DNA of 64,000 nucleotides from JAHEEM01 sp036396795 (GTDB taxonomy: Bacteria > Pseudomonadota > Gammaproteobacteria > Steroidobacterales > Rariloculaceae). Both the position numbers and the translations under genes were made by a program. This document shows, piece after piece, positions 7,403 through 14,955 of the stretch. Below the pieces are notes generated by a model that was not told the DNA's origin, did no database searches, and was given only the letters and a program-made list of their open reading frames with translations. The stretch spans positions 186,001 through 250,000 of the forward strand of contig DASWKF010000090.1 in NCBI GenBank assembly GCA_036396795.1. Direction: 5' to 3'. Every line of letters begins with the position of its first letter. Within the stretch, counting starts at the first letter, position 1.

Positions 7403-8491
7403 TCAGCCGTCGCGGGCCTCGATATGCGCGCGCCTGGATACGCTCATCCACGGCAGGATTCCGGTCGCGAAGCTCCGGTAGGAATCATAGATGCGGCCGA
7501 TCGCCGGACTGCTGTCGGCGAGCTCGGCCATGACCGCGGCACTGTGCGTCTTGAGCGCTGCGAGCACGTCGTCGGGGAAGCGGCGCAGCTCCACCCCGTG
7601 CTCGTCGACCAGGGTCGTCAGGGCTTGATTATTGCGGGTGTTGAACTCCGCGAGCACGTAATCGGCCTCGGCCATGCAGGCGGTCTCGACGATCTCCTTG
7701 AGCTCCGGCGACAACGAGGCGTAGGCAGCGGCGGAGACCAGAAGCTCCAAGGCACCGGACGGCTCCTGCCAGCCGGGATAGTAGTAATACCTCGCCGCCT
7801 GATGCAGGCCGAAAGCCATGTCGTTGTGCGGCCCCACCCACTCGGTCGCGTCGATGGCGCCGGTCCGCAGCGCCGTGAAGATTTCCGAGCCGGGCAAGTT
7901 CACCGGCAACGCGCCCGCGCGGTTCATGACTTCGCCGCCGAGACCCGGGATCCGTATTTTCAAGCCGACGACGTCGTCGAGACTCATGATCTCGCGGTTG
8001 AACCAGCCGCCCATCTGCGGGCCGGTGTTGCCCGCGAGAAACGGGATGACGTTCTGCGCCGCGTATGCCTCGCGCCAGAGATCCATGCCGCCGCCGTGAT
8101 AGATCCAAGCGTTGAACTCGTCCGCGAGCATGCCGAAGGGAACGCTGCCGAACAACTGCGCCGCCGGAAGCTTGCCTCGCCAATAGATCGGCGCGCTGTG
8201 ACCGAGCTGGATCGTGCCGCGCGACACGGCGTCGAGAACTTCGAACGCCGGCACGAGCTCCCCGGCGGCGAATACCTCGACTTCGATGCGCCCACCCGAC
8301 AGCGCCTCGAGCCGTCTCGCGAGGCGATTCGCCGACGTTCCATGACCGGGAAAGTTCGGCGGCCACGACGTGACCATGCGCCAGCGATGTGATTCGGATG
8401 GAACTGCGGTCGAATCGTCTCCGCTGCGCTGAGCGCAGGCTGTCAGGGCTCCTACGCCGCCGTATAGGAAGGTTCGTCGCCGCATCACCAT
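7403..8491 (-). CDS. TRAP transporter solute-binding lipoprotein (DctP family)
   Basis: The product has 362 residues with start ATG 8491, which has GAGG 6 nt upstream on the minus strand; a longer form from 8560 lacks signal features. The N-terminus has a twin-arginine-like R-R-R-T-F-L followed by a hydrophobic stretch and a lipobox L-T-A-C, so it is probably a Tat-exported lipoprotein. The body is a DctP/TakP-like fold: W-P-P-N-F-P-G near the start, G-G-M-D-L-W, the central S-L-D-D-V-V-G-L-K-I-R-I-P-G helix region, and D-A-T-E-W-V-G-P ligand segment, the last typical of TakP-type binders of 2-oxo acids. No DctQ or DctM membrane gene is adjacent, so its permease must be encoded elsewhere. Confidence 0.88.
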   Translation of the reverse strand: MVMRRRTFLYGGVGALTACAQRSGDDSTAVPSESHRWRMVTSWPPNFPGHGTSANRLARRLEALSGGRIEVEVFAAGELVPAFEVLDAVSRGTIQLGHSAPIYWRGKLPAAQLFGSVPFGMLADEFNAWIYHGGGMDLWREAYAAQNVIPFLAGNTGPQMGGWFNREIMSLDDVVGLKIRIPGLGGEVMNRAGALPVNLPGSEIFTALRTGAIDATEWVGPHNDMAFGLHQAARYYYYPGWQEPSGALELLVSAAAYASLSPELKEIVETACMAEADYVLAEFNTRNNQALTTLVDEHGVELRRFPDDVLAALKTHSAAVMAELADSSPAIGRIYDSYRSFATGILPWMSVSRRAHIEARDG

Positions 8492-8568
8492 CTTCGGCCT
8501 CGACTTTCGACTGTGCTCGTCGCGCCTTGAATTGTGCCAGACCGTCGTCATGAACGACAATTGCGCGG

Positions 8569-10272
8569 ATGAGTCACGAGAGCCAACGCGGCCCGAACTT
8601 CATCCGCCAAATCGTCGCGGCAGACATTGCTTCCGGCAAGAACGGCGGACGCGTTCAAACCCGGTTTCCACCGGAGCCGAACGGCTATCTGCACATCGGC
8701 CACGCGAAAGCGATCTGCGTGTCATTCGAGATCGCGAAAGAATTCGGAGGGACTTGCTACCTCCGCTTCGACGACACGAACCCGGAAAAAGAGGATGTCG
8801 AGTTCGTCGAGGCGATCCAGCGAGACGTTCGCTGGCTCGGCTATGAGTGGGCTGAGCTGACTCACGCCTCCGACTACTTCCCGCAGCTGCACGCGTTCGC
8901 GATCGAGCTCATTCGGCGCGGCAGGGCATACGTAGACAGCCTCAGCATGGAACAGGTGCGAGCTTATCGTGGCACCTTGACCGAACCCGGAAAGGCGAGC
9001 CCCGACAGAAACCGTCCTGTCGATGAGAACCTCGCGCTGTTCGAGCGCATGCGCCGCGGCGAGTTCGACGAGGGAGAATACGTGCTGCGAGCCAAGATCG
9101 ACATGGCCGCCGCGAACATCAATCTGCGCGATCCTACGCTCTACCGCATCCGCAACGTGCCTCACCAGCGTACCGGCGACGAGTGGTGTATCTATCCGAT
9201 GTACGATTTTGCACACACTCTGTCGGACGTGCTCGAGGGCACGACTCATTCGTTGTGCAGCCTCGAGTTCGAGGATCACCGGCCGCTCTACGAATGGTTC
9301 ATCGAGCAGCTTCCGGTTTCGAATCACCCTCAACAGATCGAGTTCTCCAGGCTCAATCTGATGTTCACGGTCATGAGCAAACGCAAGCTCAAACGGCTCG
9401 TCGACGAGGGTCATGTGGAAGGCTGGGACGACCCGCGCATGCCGACGCTCTCGGGAATGCGGCGCAGAGGTTATCCACCGGAGGCGATTCGCGATTTCAT
9501 CGACCGAGTCGGCGTGACGAAGAAGAACCACGTCATCGAGCTTGGCGCGCTGGAGAACTGCGTGCGCGAGGATCTCAACGTGCAAGCACCGCGCCGGTTC
9601 GCGGTGCTCAGGCCGTTGAAGATCATCATCGAGAACTACCCCGAAGGGAAGGAAGAGTGGCTCATGGCCGCGAATCATCCGAATCGCCCTGAGTTGGGGT
9701 CGAGGACGGTGCCGTTTTGCAGGGAGCTCTACATCGAGGCGGATGATTTTCTCGAGCAGGCGCCGCGAAAGTTCCACCGGCTCGTGCCCGGCGGGGAAGT
9801 GCGCCTGCGCTATGCCTATATCGTCAAGTGTGAGGAAGTCGTCAAGGATTCGAACGGCCGGATCACGGCGCTGCGTTGCAGCTACGATCCGGAGACCCGC
9901 AGCGGCTCGGACGAGAGCGGCCGCAAGGTCAAAGGAACGATACATTGGGTTTCAGCCCGGCATGCGTTTCCTGCGGAGCTGCGCTTATACGACCGTCTGT
10001 TCCGGGTGGCCGATCCGGACCGGGCCGACGGAGATTTGAAGCCGCACTTGAATCCCGATTCACTGCAGATCATCGAAGCCGCGATGCTCGAGCCCGCACT
10101 GGCGCAGGCGACCGCCGGCGAGTGCTTTCAGTTCGAGCGACAGGGTTACTTCGTCGCCGACGCGCTGCGCTCGTCGCCCGGGAAACCGGTGTTTTCGCGC
10201 ACGGCGACGCTCCGCGATTCTTGGGCGAAGCTCGAGCGACAGGCCTTGGACGCGAGCGGCGCGAAGGAATAG
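8569..10272 (+). CDS. glnS: Glutaminyl-tRNA synthetase
   Basis: The product has 567 residues. It charges tRNA-Gln with glutamine in the cytoplasm. Class I signatures are clear: the P-P-E-P-N-G-Y-L-H-I-G-H motif at about residues 33-45 and the M-S-K-R-K-L version of KMSKS near residue 268. The remainder matches the catalytic core plus the two C-terminal anticodon-binding beta barrels of GlnRS. It starts 78 nt from the divergent TRAP gene. The F-D-D-T-N-P catalytic-core motif is GlnRS-type rather than GluRS-type. Confidence 0.97.
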   Translation: MSHESQRGPNFIRQIVAADIASGKNGGRVQTRFPPEPNGYLHIGHAKAICVSFEIAKEFGGTCYLRFDDTNPEKEDVEFVEAIQRDVRWLGYEWAELTHASDYFPQLHAFAIELIRRGRAYVDSLSMEQVRAYRGTLTEPGKASPDRNRPVDENLALFERMRRGEFDEGEYVLRAKIDMAAANINLRDPTLYRIRNVPHQRTGDEWCIYPMYDFAHTLSDVLEGTTHSLCSLEFEDHRPLYEWFIEQLPVSNHPQQIEFSRLNLMFTVMSKRKLKRLVDEGHVEGWDDPRMPTLSGMRRRGYPPEAIRDFIDRVGVTKKNHVIELGALENCVREDLNVQAPRRFAVLRPLKIIIENYPEGKEEWLMAANHPNRPELGSRTVPFCRELYIEADDFLEQAPRKFHRLVPGGEVRLRYAYIVKCEEVVKDSNGRITALRCSYDPETRSGSDESGRKVKGTIHWVSARHAFPAELRLYDRLFRVADPDRADGDLKPHLNPDSLQIIEAAMLEPALAQATAGECFQFERQGYFVADALRSSPGKPVFSRTATLRDSWAKLERQALDASGAKE

Positions 10273-10333
10273 GCTAAAGGGAAGCGTTCCGCTCGAATAG
10301 AAAAACAGTCTTCTTGAGGTTCAGGGTTTAGAA

Positions 10334-11452
10334 ATGCAACGTTATCGACGCCAAGTCGAGGCTCTGCTTGCCGAGGCGGACATCCGCATCAACGGGGATC
10401 GCGCATGGGACGTTCAGATTCTGAACGACGAAATTTTCGCTCGTGTCGTCGCCCAAGGCACCCTCGGCGCCGGCGAAGGCTACATGGATGGCTGGTGGAC
10501 CTGTGAGCGACTCGACGAAATGATCTGCCGCGCGTTTCGCGCCGATTTTCATCGCAAGATTCGACCGATCAAGTACGTGTTTTTCAACTTGCATGCACGA
10601 CTCGTGAATCTGCAGCGGCAAGCCCGGGCGTTTCAAGTGGGGCGCGCTCACTACGATCTCGGCCGCGACCTATATCGCGCCATGCTGGATCGGCGAATGA
10701 TCTACAGCTGCGCATATTGGCGCCGGGCGACGACGCTCGACGAAGCCCAGGAGCACAAGCTCGACTTGATCGCCGGAAAGCTCGAGCTCGAGACGGGCAT
10801 GCGGGTGCTGGACGTCGGCTGCGGTTGGGGCGGCGCGCTGCGCTACTTCGCCGAGCGATACGGCGTCGGCGGTGTCGGAATCACGATCTCCGAGGACCAG
10901 TTCCACGCGGCGCGAGAGCTCACTCGCGAATTTCCGATCGAGATCCGACTTCAGGACTACCGCGAGCTGAGTGAGCCTTTCGATCGTATCTATTCCATCG
11001 GCATGTTTGAGCACGTCGGTTACAAGAACTATTCCGTATACATGGAAGTCATGCGGCGTTGCCTGGCCCCCGATGGACTTTTCCTGTTGCACACCATCGG
11101 CAACCCGGTGTCTCAGGCGCGAACCGATCCGTGGATCAGTCACTATATCTTTCCAAACGGCATGCTGCCGTCACCCAAGCAGATCACAGACGCCTCCGAA
11201 GACCGCCTGAATCTCGAGGATTGGCACAATTTTCCGCAGGACTACGATCGTACGCTGATGTGCTGGTACGAAAACTTCGAGCGCGCTTGGCCGAGCCTGA
11301 AATCGCAGTACGACGAGCGGTTCTTTCGCATGTGGAGGTACTATTTGCTCGCCAGCGCCGGAGGGTTTCGGGCCTGCGGCAATCAGCTCTGGCAGATCGT
11401 CTACTCCAGGGACGGCGTGCCCGGCGGCTACCTGGCCGAAGGCGTCCGCTAG
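10334..11452 (+). CDS. cfa: Cyclopropane-fatty-acyl-phospholipid synthase
   Basis: The product has 372 residues. The enzyme transfers a methylene from SAM to unsaturated acyl chains of membrane phospholipids, usually on entry to stationary phase. The N-terminal region (G-T-L-G-A-G-E-G-Y-M-D-G-W-W) is the Cfa-specific lipid-contacting domain. The SAM site V-L-D-V-G-C-G-W-G-G is near residue 157, and S-I-G-M-F-E-H-V-G-Y plus the Y-I-F-P-N-G-M-L-P segment complete the CMAS family pattern. It lies between glnS and moaA, apparently as its own unit. Confidence 0.96.
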   Translation: MQRYRRQVEALLAEADIRINGDRAWDVQILNDEIFARVVAQGTLGAGEGYMDGWWTCERLDEMICRAFRADFHRKIRPIKYVFFNLHARLVNLQRQARAFQVGRAHYDLGRDLYRAMLDRRMIYSCAYWRRATTLDEAQEHKLDLIAGKLELETGMRVLDVGCGWGGALRYFAERYGVGGVGITISEDQFHAARELTREFPIEIRLQDYRELSEPFDRIYSIGMFEHVGYKNYSVYMEVMRRCLAPDGLFLLHTIGNPVSQARTDPWISHYIFPNGMLPSPKQITDASEDRLNLEDWHNFPQDYDRTLMCWYENFERAWPSLKSQYDERFFRMWRYYLLASAGGFRACGNQLWQIVYSRDGVPGGYLAEGVR

Positions 11453-11601
11453 CAGTCATCTGATCGGACAGCCCGGCGGGCCGGGAGCCGGGACCCGTCC
11501 CGGCCGGCTCCAGCTCGCCGGTGGGGATCTCCAGGGGCGATGTGTTAGGCTAGATATAGCGCTGCGCTCGGCTGGAGAGCCGCGGGGTCGCTGGAGACGG
11601 G
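11453..11601 (+). other. moaA leader with GC-rich hairpins
   Basis: This 149-nt region holds an imperfect hairpin (GAGCC-GGGAC / GTCCC-GGCC-GGCTC, about 11492-11517), an AT-richer TAGATATA possible -10 near 11551-11560 and a short CGGCT/AGCCG stem just before moaA. I cannot match it to a Moco riboswitch by eye. It may simply contain the end of cfa and the moa promoter. Confidence 0.3.
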
Positions 11602-12648
11602 ATGGAAGGCACGGTCAGACATTGGCATTCGTCAGGCGAGGTTCGCGACACCCTCGGGCGTCCCGTGCGCGATCTCAGGATCTCGGTCATCGACCGCTGC
11701 AACTTCCGCTGCCCCTACTGCATGCCGGCCGAGATCTACGGCGAGGACTACGCCTATCTGCCGCGCCGCCACTGGCTCACGCCCGGGGAAATCAAGCGTA
11801 TCGCAGGATTGTTCACGCAACTCGGCGTCACCAAGTTCCGCATCACCGGCGGCGAGCCTCTGTTGCGGCGCGATATCGTCGCCGTCGTTCGCGGGCTCGG
11901 CGAGCTGCCCGCGATCGACGATCTGGCGCTGACCACCAACGGCACGCTGCTCGTGGAGCGGGCCGAAGAGCTCAAGGCGGCGGGCTTGCGGCGCGTCACG
12001 GTCAGCTTGGACAGCATGGACGAGCAGGTCTTCAGCGTGATGAACGGCGGTCGCGGCGAGCTCGCCAAGGTGCTGCGCGGCATAGAGGCAGCCAAGCGGG
12101 CCGGACTCACGCCTCTGAAGATCAACGTCGTGGTGCAGAAAGGCAAGAACGATCACACCGTGCTCGATCTTCTCGAGCGTTTTCGCGGCGCCGGCGTGAT
12201 CGTGCGGTTCATCGAATATATGGACGTCGGGACCTTGAACGGCTGGAATCTGGCGGACGTCGTGACCTCGAAACAATTGTTGGAGCTAGTCTCTTCGCGC
12301 TGGCCGCTGAAAGTTCTGGAGGAGAACTATCGCGGCGAGGTGGCCCGCCGGTACGCCTTCGAGGACGGTCAGGGCGAGATCGGCTTCATATCTTCGGTCA
12401 GCGAGCCATTTTGCGGCGACTGCCATCGCGCCAGGTTGTCGGCGGACGGCACGCTCTACACCTGTTTGTTTGCGACGCATGGCACGCCGCTGCGCGAGCT
12501 GTTGCGTTCGGGCGCGGGTGATGCGGATATCGTAGGCCTGCTCCAGAACGTTTGGCGCAATCGCACGGATCGCTACAGCGAGCTGCGCGGAAGAACCAGG
12601 CTCCCCGGGAAACCGGCCAAAGTCGAAATGTACCGAATGGGCGGCTGA
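11602..12648 (+). CDS. moaA: GTP 3',8-cyclase MoaA
   Basis: The product has 348 residues. This radical-SAM enzyme converts GTP to (8S)-3',8-cyclo-GTP, the first step of molybdopterin synthesis. The N-terminal cluster C-N-F-R-C-P-Y-C is near residues 33-40, and the second 4Fe-4S site is formed by C-G-D-C and a later Cys in L-Y-T-C-L-F. I-T-G-G-E-P-L-L-R-R is the SAM-contacting GGEP motif. E. coli MoaA ends in a G-G dipeptide essential for activity; this one ends M-G-G. The stop overlaps the moaC start by 1 nt (TGATG). Confidence 0.97.
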   Translation: MEGTVRHWHSSGEVRDTLGRPVRDLRISVIDRCNFRCPYCMPAEIYGEDYAYLPRRHWLTPGEIKRIAGLFTQLGVTKFRITGGEPLLRRDIVAVVRGLGELPAIDDLALTTNGTLLVERAEELKAAGLRRVTVSLDSMDEQVFSVMNGGRGELAKVLRGIEAAKRAGLTPLKINVVVQKGKNDHTVLDLLERFRGAGVIVRFIEYMDVGTLNGWNLADVVTSKQLLELVSSRWPLKVLEENYRGEVARRYAFEDGQGEIGFISSVSEPFCGDCHRARLSADGTLYTCLFATHGTPLRELLRSGAGDADIVGLLQNVWRNRTDRYSELRGRTRLPGKPAKVEMYRMGG

Positions 12649-13130
12649 TGCTGACGCACGTCGATCCCCGCAACCGTCCGGCGATGGTGGACGTCGGCGA
12701 CAAAGCCGTGACCGCGCGTACCGCGCGCGCCCGCGCGAGCGTGCGTTTCCCGAAGGACGTGCTTTCCGAGCAGGCGAGTGCCACGGAGCTCAAGACCAAG
12801 AAAGGCCCGGTGTTCGATACGGCGATCATAGCCGGCGTCATGGCGGCGAAACGCACTCACGATCTCATTCCGTTTTGTCACCCGATTCCGATGGAGGATT
12901 GTCAGATCACGATAGACTGGGACACACCCGACCAGCTCGTGATCGAATGCACCGTGCGCGCGACTCACAAGACCGGTGTCGAGATGGAGGCCTTGACCGG
13001 AGCGGCCGTCGCGGCATTGACCGTCTACGATATGTGCAAGGCCCTATCGCATGGGATTCGAATTGCGGAGGTTCGGCTCGTCTCCAAGACCGGCGGCAAG
13101 CGTGATTTTGCCGAGACGGGTAAGCCGTGA
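12648..13130 (+). CDS. moaC: Cyclic pyranopterin monophosphate synthase MoaC
   Basis: The product has 160 residues. It turns 3',8-cyclo-GTP made by MoaA into cyclic pyranopterin monophosphate. The start ATG 12648 overlaps the moaA stop. Family motifs: M-V-D-V-G near the start, L-I-P-F-C-H-P-I-P-M with the catalytic-pocket His, the T-G-V-E-M-E-A-L-T-G-A segment and the active-site Lys/Asp region Y-D-M-C-K-A. The adjacent gene order and overlap indicate one transcript moaA-moaC-moaD-moaE. Confidence 0.97.
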   Translation: MLTHVDPRNRPAMVDVGDKAVTARTARARASVRFPKDVLSEQASATELKTKKGPVFDTAIIAGVMAAKRTHDLIPFCHPIPMEDCQITIDWDTPDQLVIECTVRATHKTGVEMEALTGAAVAALTVYDMCKALSHGIRIAEVRLVSKTGGKRDFAETGKP

Positions 13131-13369
13131 TCGCCGTTACCGCCCGATATTTCGCCGCATTCCGCGACCGGGCCGGCCGAGATTCCGAGGCCCTGACCAC
13201 CGGCGCGCGCACAGCAGGAGAGCTGTACGCGGAGCTCGCTGCCACGCACGGCTTCGCCGATGGGATGGCGCGGTGCAAGGTTGCGGTCAACGACGAGTTC
13301 GCGGATTGGGAAACACCGATCGAGGAGGGTGACACCGTGCTGTTCTTTCCTCCCGTGGCCGGAGGATGA
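13127..13369 (+). CDS. moaD: Molybdopterin synthase sulfur carrier subunit MoaD
   Basis: The product has 80 residues. Its ubiquitin-like fold ends in P-V-A-G-G; the C-terminal Gly-Gly is activated as thiocarboxylate and donates sulfur to cPMP within the MoaD-MoaE complex. GTG start at 13127 overlaps the moaC stop by 4 nt and the gene overlaps moaE by 4 nt, as expected for a stoichiometric complex. Confidence 0.95.
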   Translation: MIAVTARYFAAFRDRAGRDSEALTTGARTAGELYAELAATHGFADGMARCKVAVNDEFADWETPIEEGDTVLFFPPVAGG

Positions 13370-13842
13370 GCTTCCGCATATCCGATCAGCCCCTGGATCC
13401 GGAGCGACTCAAGCGGGCTCTCGGCCGGGACTCGGCCGGCGCCTGTGTCTGCTTCGAGGGTTGGGTTCGCGATCGTAACGAGGGCGCGTCGGTACGAGCG
13501 CTGGAATACGAGGCGCATGCGGCGCTCGCGGTCAAGGAAGGCGAGAAGATTCTGGCCGAGGCGCGAGAGAAATTCGGCTTGGATGCAGCGGCGGCGGAGC
13601 ATCGCAGCGGGCGCTTGGAAATCGGCGACTGCGCGGTCTGGGTCGGCGTCAGTGCCGCGCATCGCGACGCCGCCTTCGCCGCCGCGCGTTTCATCATCGA
13701 TGAGCTCAAGCGACGCTTGCCGATCTGGAAGAAGGAATACTACGGCGATGGCCACTCGGGGTGGATCAATTGCCTCACCGGCAAGTCCGGTGCCGAGGCT
13801 GAGCCGCCCGGCTTGCCGAGGTCGCTAAATCGTCAGCTGTAG
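13366..13842 (+). CDS. moaE: Molybdopterin synthase catalytic subunit MoaE
   Basis: The product has 158 residues. It is the large subunit of molybdopterin synthase, which builds the dithiolene from cPMP using MoaD thiocarboxylate. Seen: F-E-G-W-V-R-D-R-N, the L-E-Y-E-A segment, the V-S-A-A-H-R region with the catalytic-pocket His/Arg, and the Lys-rich P-I-W-K-K-E containing the conserved catalytic Lys. ATG 13366 lies in an ATGA overlap with moaD. The 3' end overlaps the convergent nucleotidyltransferase gene by 18 nt. Confidence 0.96.
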   Translation: MSFRISDQPLDPERLKRALGRDSAGACVCFEGWVRDRNEGASVRALEYEAHAALAVKEGEKILAEAREKFGLDAAAAEHRSGRLEIGDCAVWVGVSAAHRDAAFAAARFIIDELKRRLPIWKKEYYGDGHSGWINCLTGKSGAEAEPPGLPRSLNRQL

Positions 13843-14445
13843 GGCATACAGTGCCGCCAAATCCCGGGTCGTGTCTACATCGAAACGCGCGGCGGGCAGC
13901 GCGACACTCGTAACACGGGAGCCCGCGCGGCGTAGCAGATCGCGCGCGCCGACATCGCCGCGCAAGCTTTTCGCTCGGGTCCATAGTCGACGCGGCAGTA
14001 TCGCCGGCACCCCCAGGCGGCCGCCGTAGCATGCCGCCGCGGGTCGCGCCGGGCGCCTCTCCCAGGCCGCTATCAAGGGTCCGAGCGTGAATGCGTTCAG
14101 CAGCGGTTGGTCGACGGGGAGCAGCAGCGCCGCCGTCGCCCGCCGCGGCAGCGCGTGCAATCCCGCGTTGAGCGACGTGGACATGCCTTGCTCCCAGCGC
14201 GCGTTGTCGACGACCCTGACCCCACCCCCGAAAGCGTGAAGCGCGCTGCGCATGCGTTGCCGATTCGCGCCGATGACGACGACCACCTGATCGGGCGTCA
14301 GCGCCTGCGCCGTTTCCACGCTCCGCCGCAGCAGAGATTTCGCCTTGAAGCGCACGAATTGCTTCGGCCGGCCCAGCCGCGTCGACGCGCCCGCCGCGAG
14401 CACGATGGTCCAAAGCGAGGGCGAGTGAGTTACGCTTGAGGGCAT
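13825..14445 (-). CDS. MocA/MobA-like molybdenum cofactor nucleotidyltransferase
   Basis: The product has 206 residues; start ATG 14445 places the nucleotide-binding loop at the N-terminus, longer forms add non-homologous sequence. The signature L-A-A-G-A-S-T-R-L-G-R-P-K-Q and the P-V-D-Q-P-L metal-binding motif define the NTP_transf_3 family. The layout resembles MocA (CTP:molybdopterin cytidylyltransferase), which makes the dinucleotide used by xanthine-dehydrogenase-type enzymes, more than GTP-using MobA. The assignment to CTP is inferred, not proven. It sits next to moaE, divergent from the GNAT gene. Confidence 0.8.
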   Translation of the reverse strand: MPSSVTHSPSLWTIVLAAGASTRLGRPKQFVRFKAKSLLRRSVETAQALTPDQVVVVIGANRQRMRSALHAFGGGVRVVDNARWEQGMSTSLNAGLHALPRRATAALLLPVDQPLLNAFTLGPLIAAWERRPARPAAACYGGRLGVPAILPRRLWTRAKSLRGDVGARDLLRRAGSRVTSVALPAARFDVDTTRDLAALYALQLTI

Positions 14446-14453
14446 TGCGCCAC

Positions 14454-14459
14454 TATACT
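14454..14459 (+). promoter_or_regulatory. Putative -10 box (TATACT) for GNAT gene
   Basis: TATACT lies 16 nt upstream of the GNAT start at 14476, in the 30-nt gap between two divergent genes. A weak TTACGC at 14430 is the only -35 candidate (18 nt spacing). The assignment is tentative. Confidence 0.35.
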
Positions 14460-14475
14460 TGAGCCCGAGAAAGCC

Positions 14476-14940
14476 ATGACAATCCGACTGGGACTCGCGC
14501 GTCGCGCAGACATCTCGACGATCGCCGACATGGCGGCTTGTTGGATCGAAGCCGGGCTTCCGCACACTTGGGACGAGCGGCGCATCGCGCGTTCCTTGGC
14601 CGACCCCGAGTGCGTCGTGTTAGTCGCCCGCAGCAAACGGCGCGTCGTGGGTTTTGCGGTCATGCAGTTCTTCGACCGGCACGCCCATCTGAATTTGCTC
14701 GCCGTGGCACCCGGCTACCGGCGGCGCGGCATCGGGCGGGCGTTGCTCGAATGGCTGGAAGCCAGTGCGCGAACGGCGGGCACTTTCGTCTTGCGGCTGG
14801 AGCTCAGGGCAGGCAACGGGGCGGCACGGGAGTTCTATCGCCGGTTCGGATTTCAAGACGCGGGAGTCAAGCCGGGATACTACGCCGGGCGCGAGGATGC
14901 CTTGCGCATGGTTCGCGATCTGGCCGTTGCCGTGACCTGA
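14476..14940 (+). CDS. GNAT-family N-acetyltransferase
   Basis: The product has 154 residues. The acetyl-CoA binding motif V-A-P-G-Y-R-R-R-G-I-G-R-A-L-L is followed by N-G-A-A-R-E-F-Y-R-R-F-G-F, the pattern of RimI-like acetyltransferases, which acetylate protein N-termini or small amines. The G-Y-Y segment near the C-terminus and the R-L-E-L-R strand are also RimI-like. It lies between Moco genes but nothing ties it to that pathway; the substrate cannot be predicted. Confidence 0.9.
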   Translation: MTIRLGLARRADISTIADMAACWIEAGLPHTWDERRIARSLADPECVVLVARSKRRVVGFAVMQFFDRHAHLNLLAVAPGYRRRGIGRALLEWLEASARTAGTFVLRLELRAGNGAAREFYRRFGFQDAGVKPGYYAGREDALRMVRDLAVAVT

Positions 14941-14955
14941 ATCGGCCCTTGCGGC

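Noticed and set aside
11453..11601. Molybdenum cofactor riboswitch before moaA
   Set aside because: Hairpins exist but I cannot find the conserved core by eye; kept only as a structured leader.
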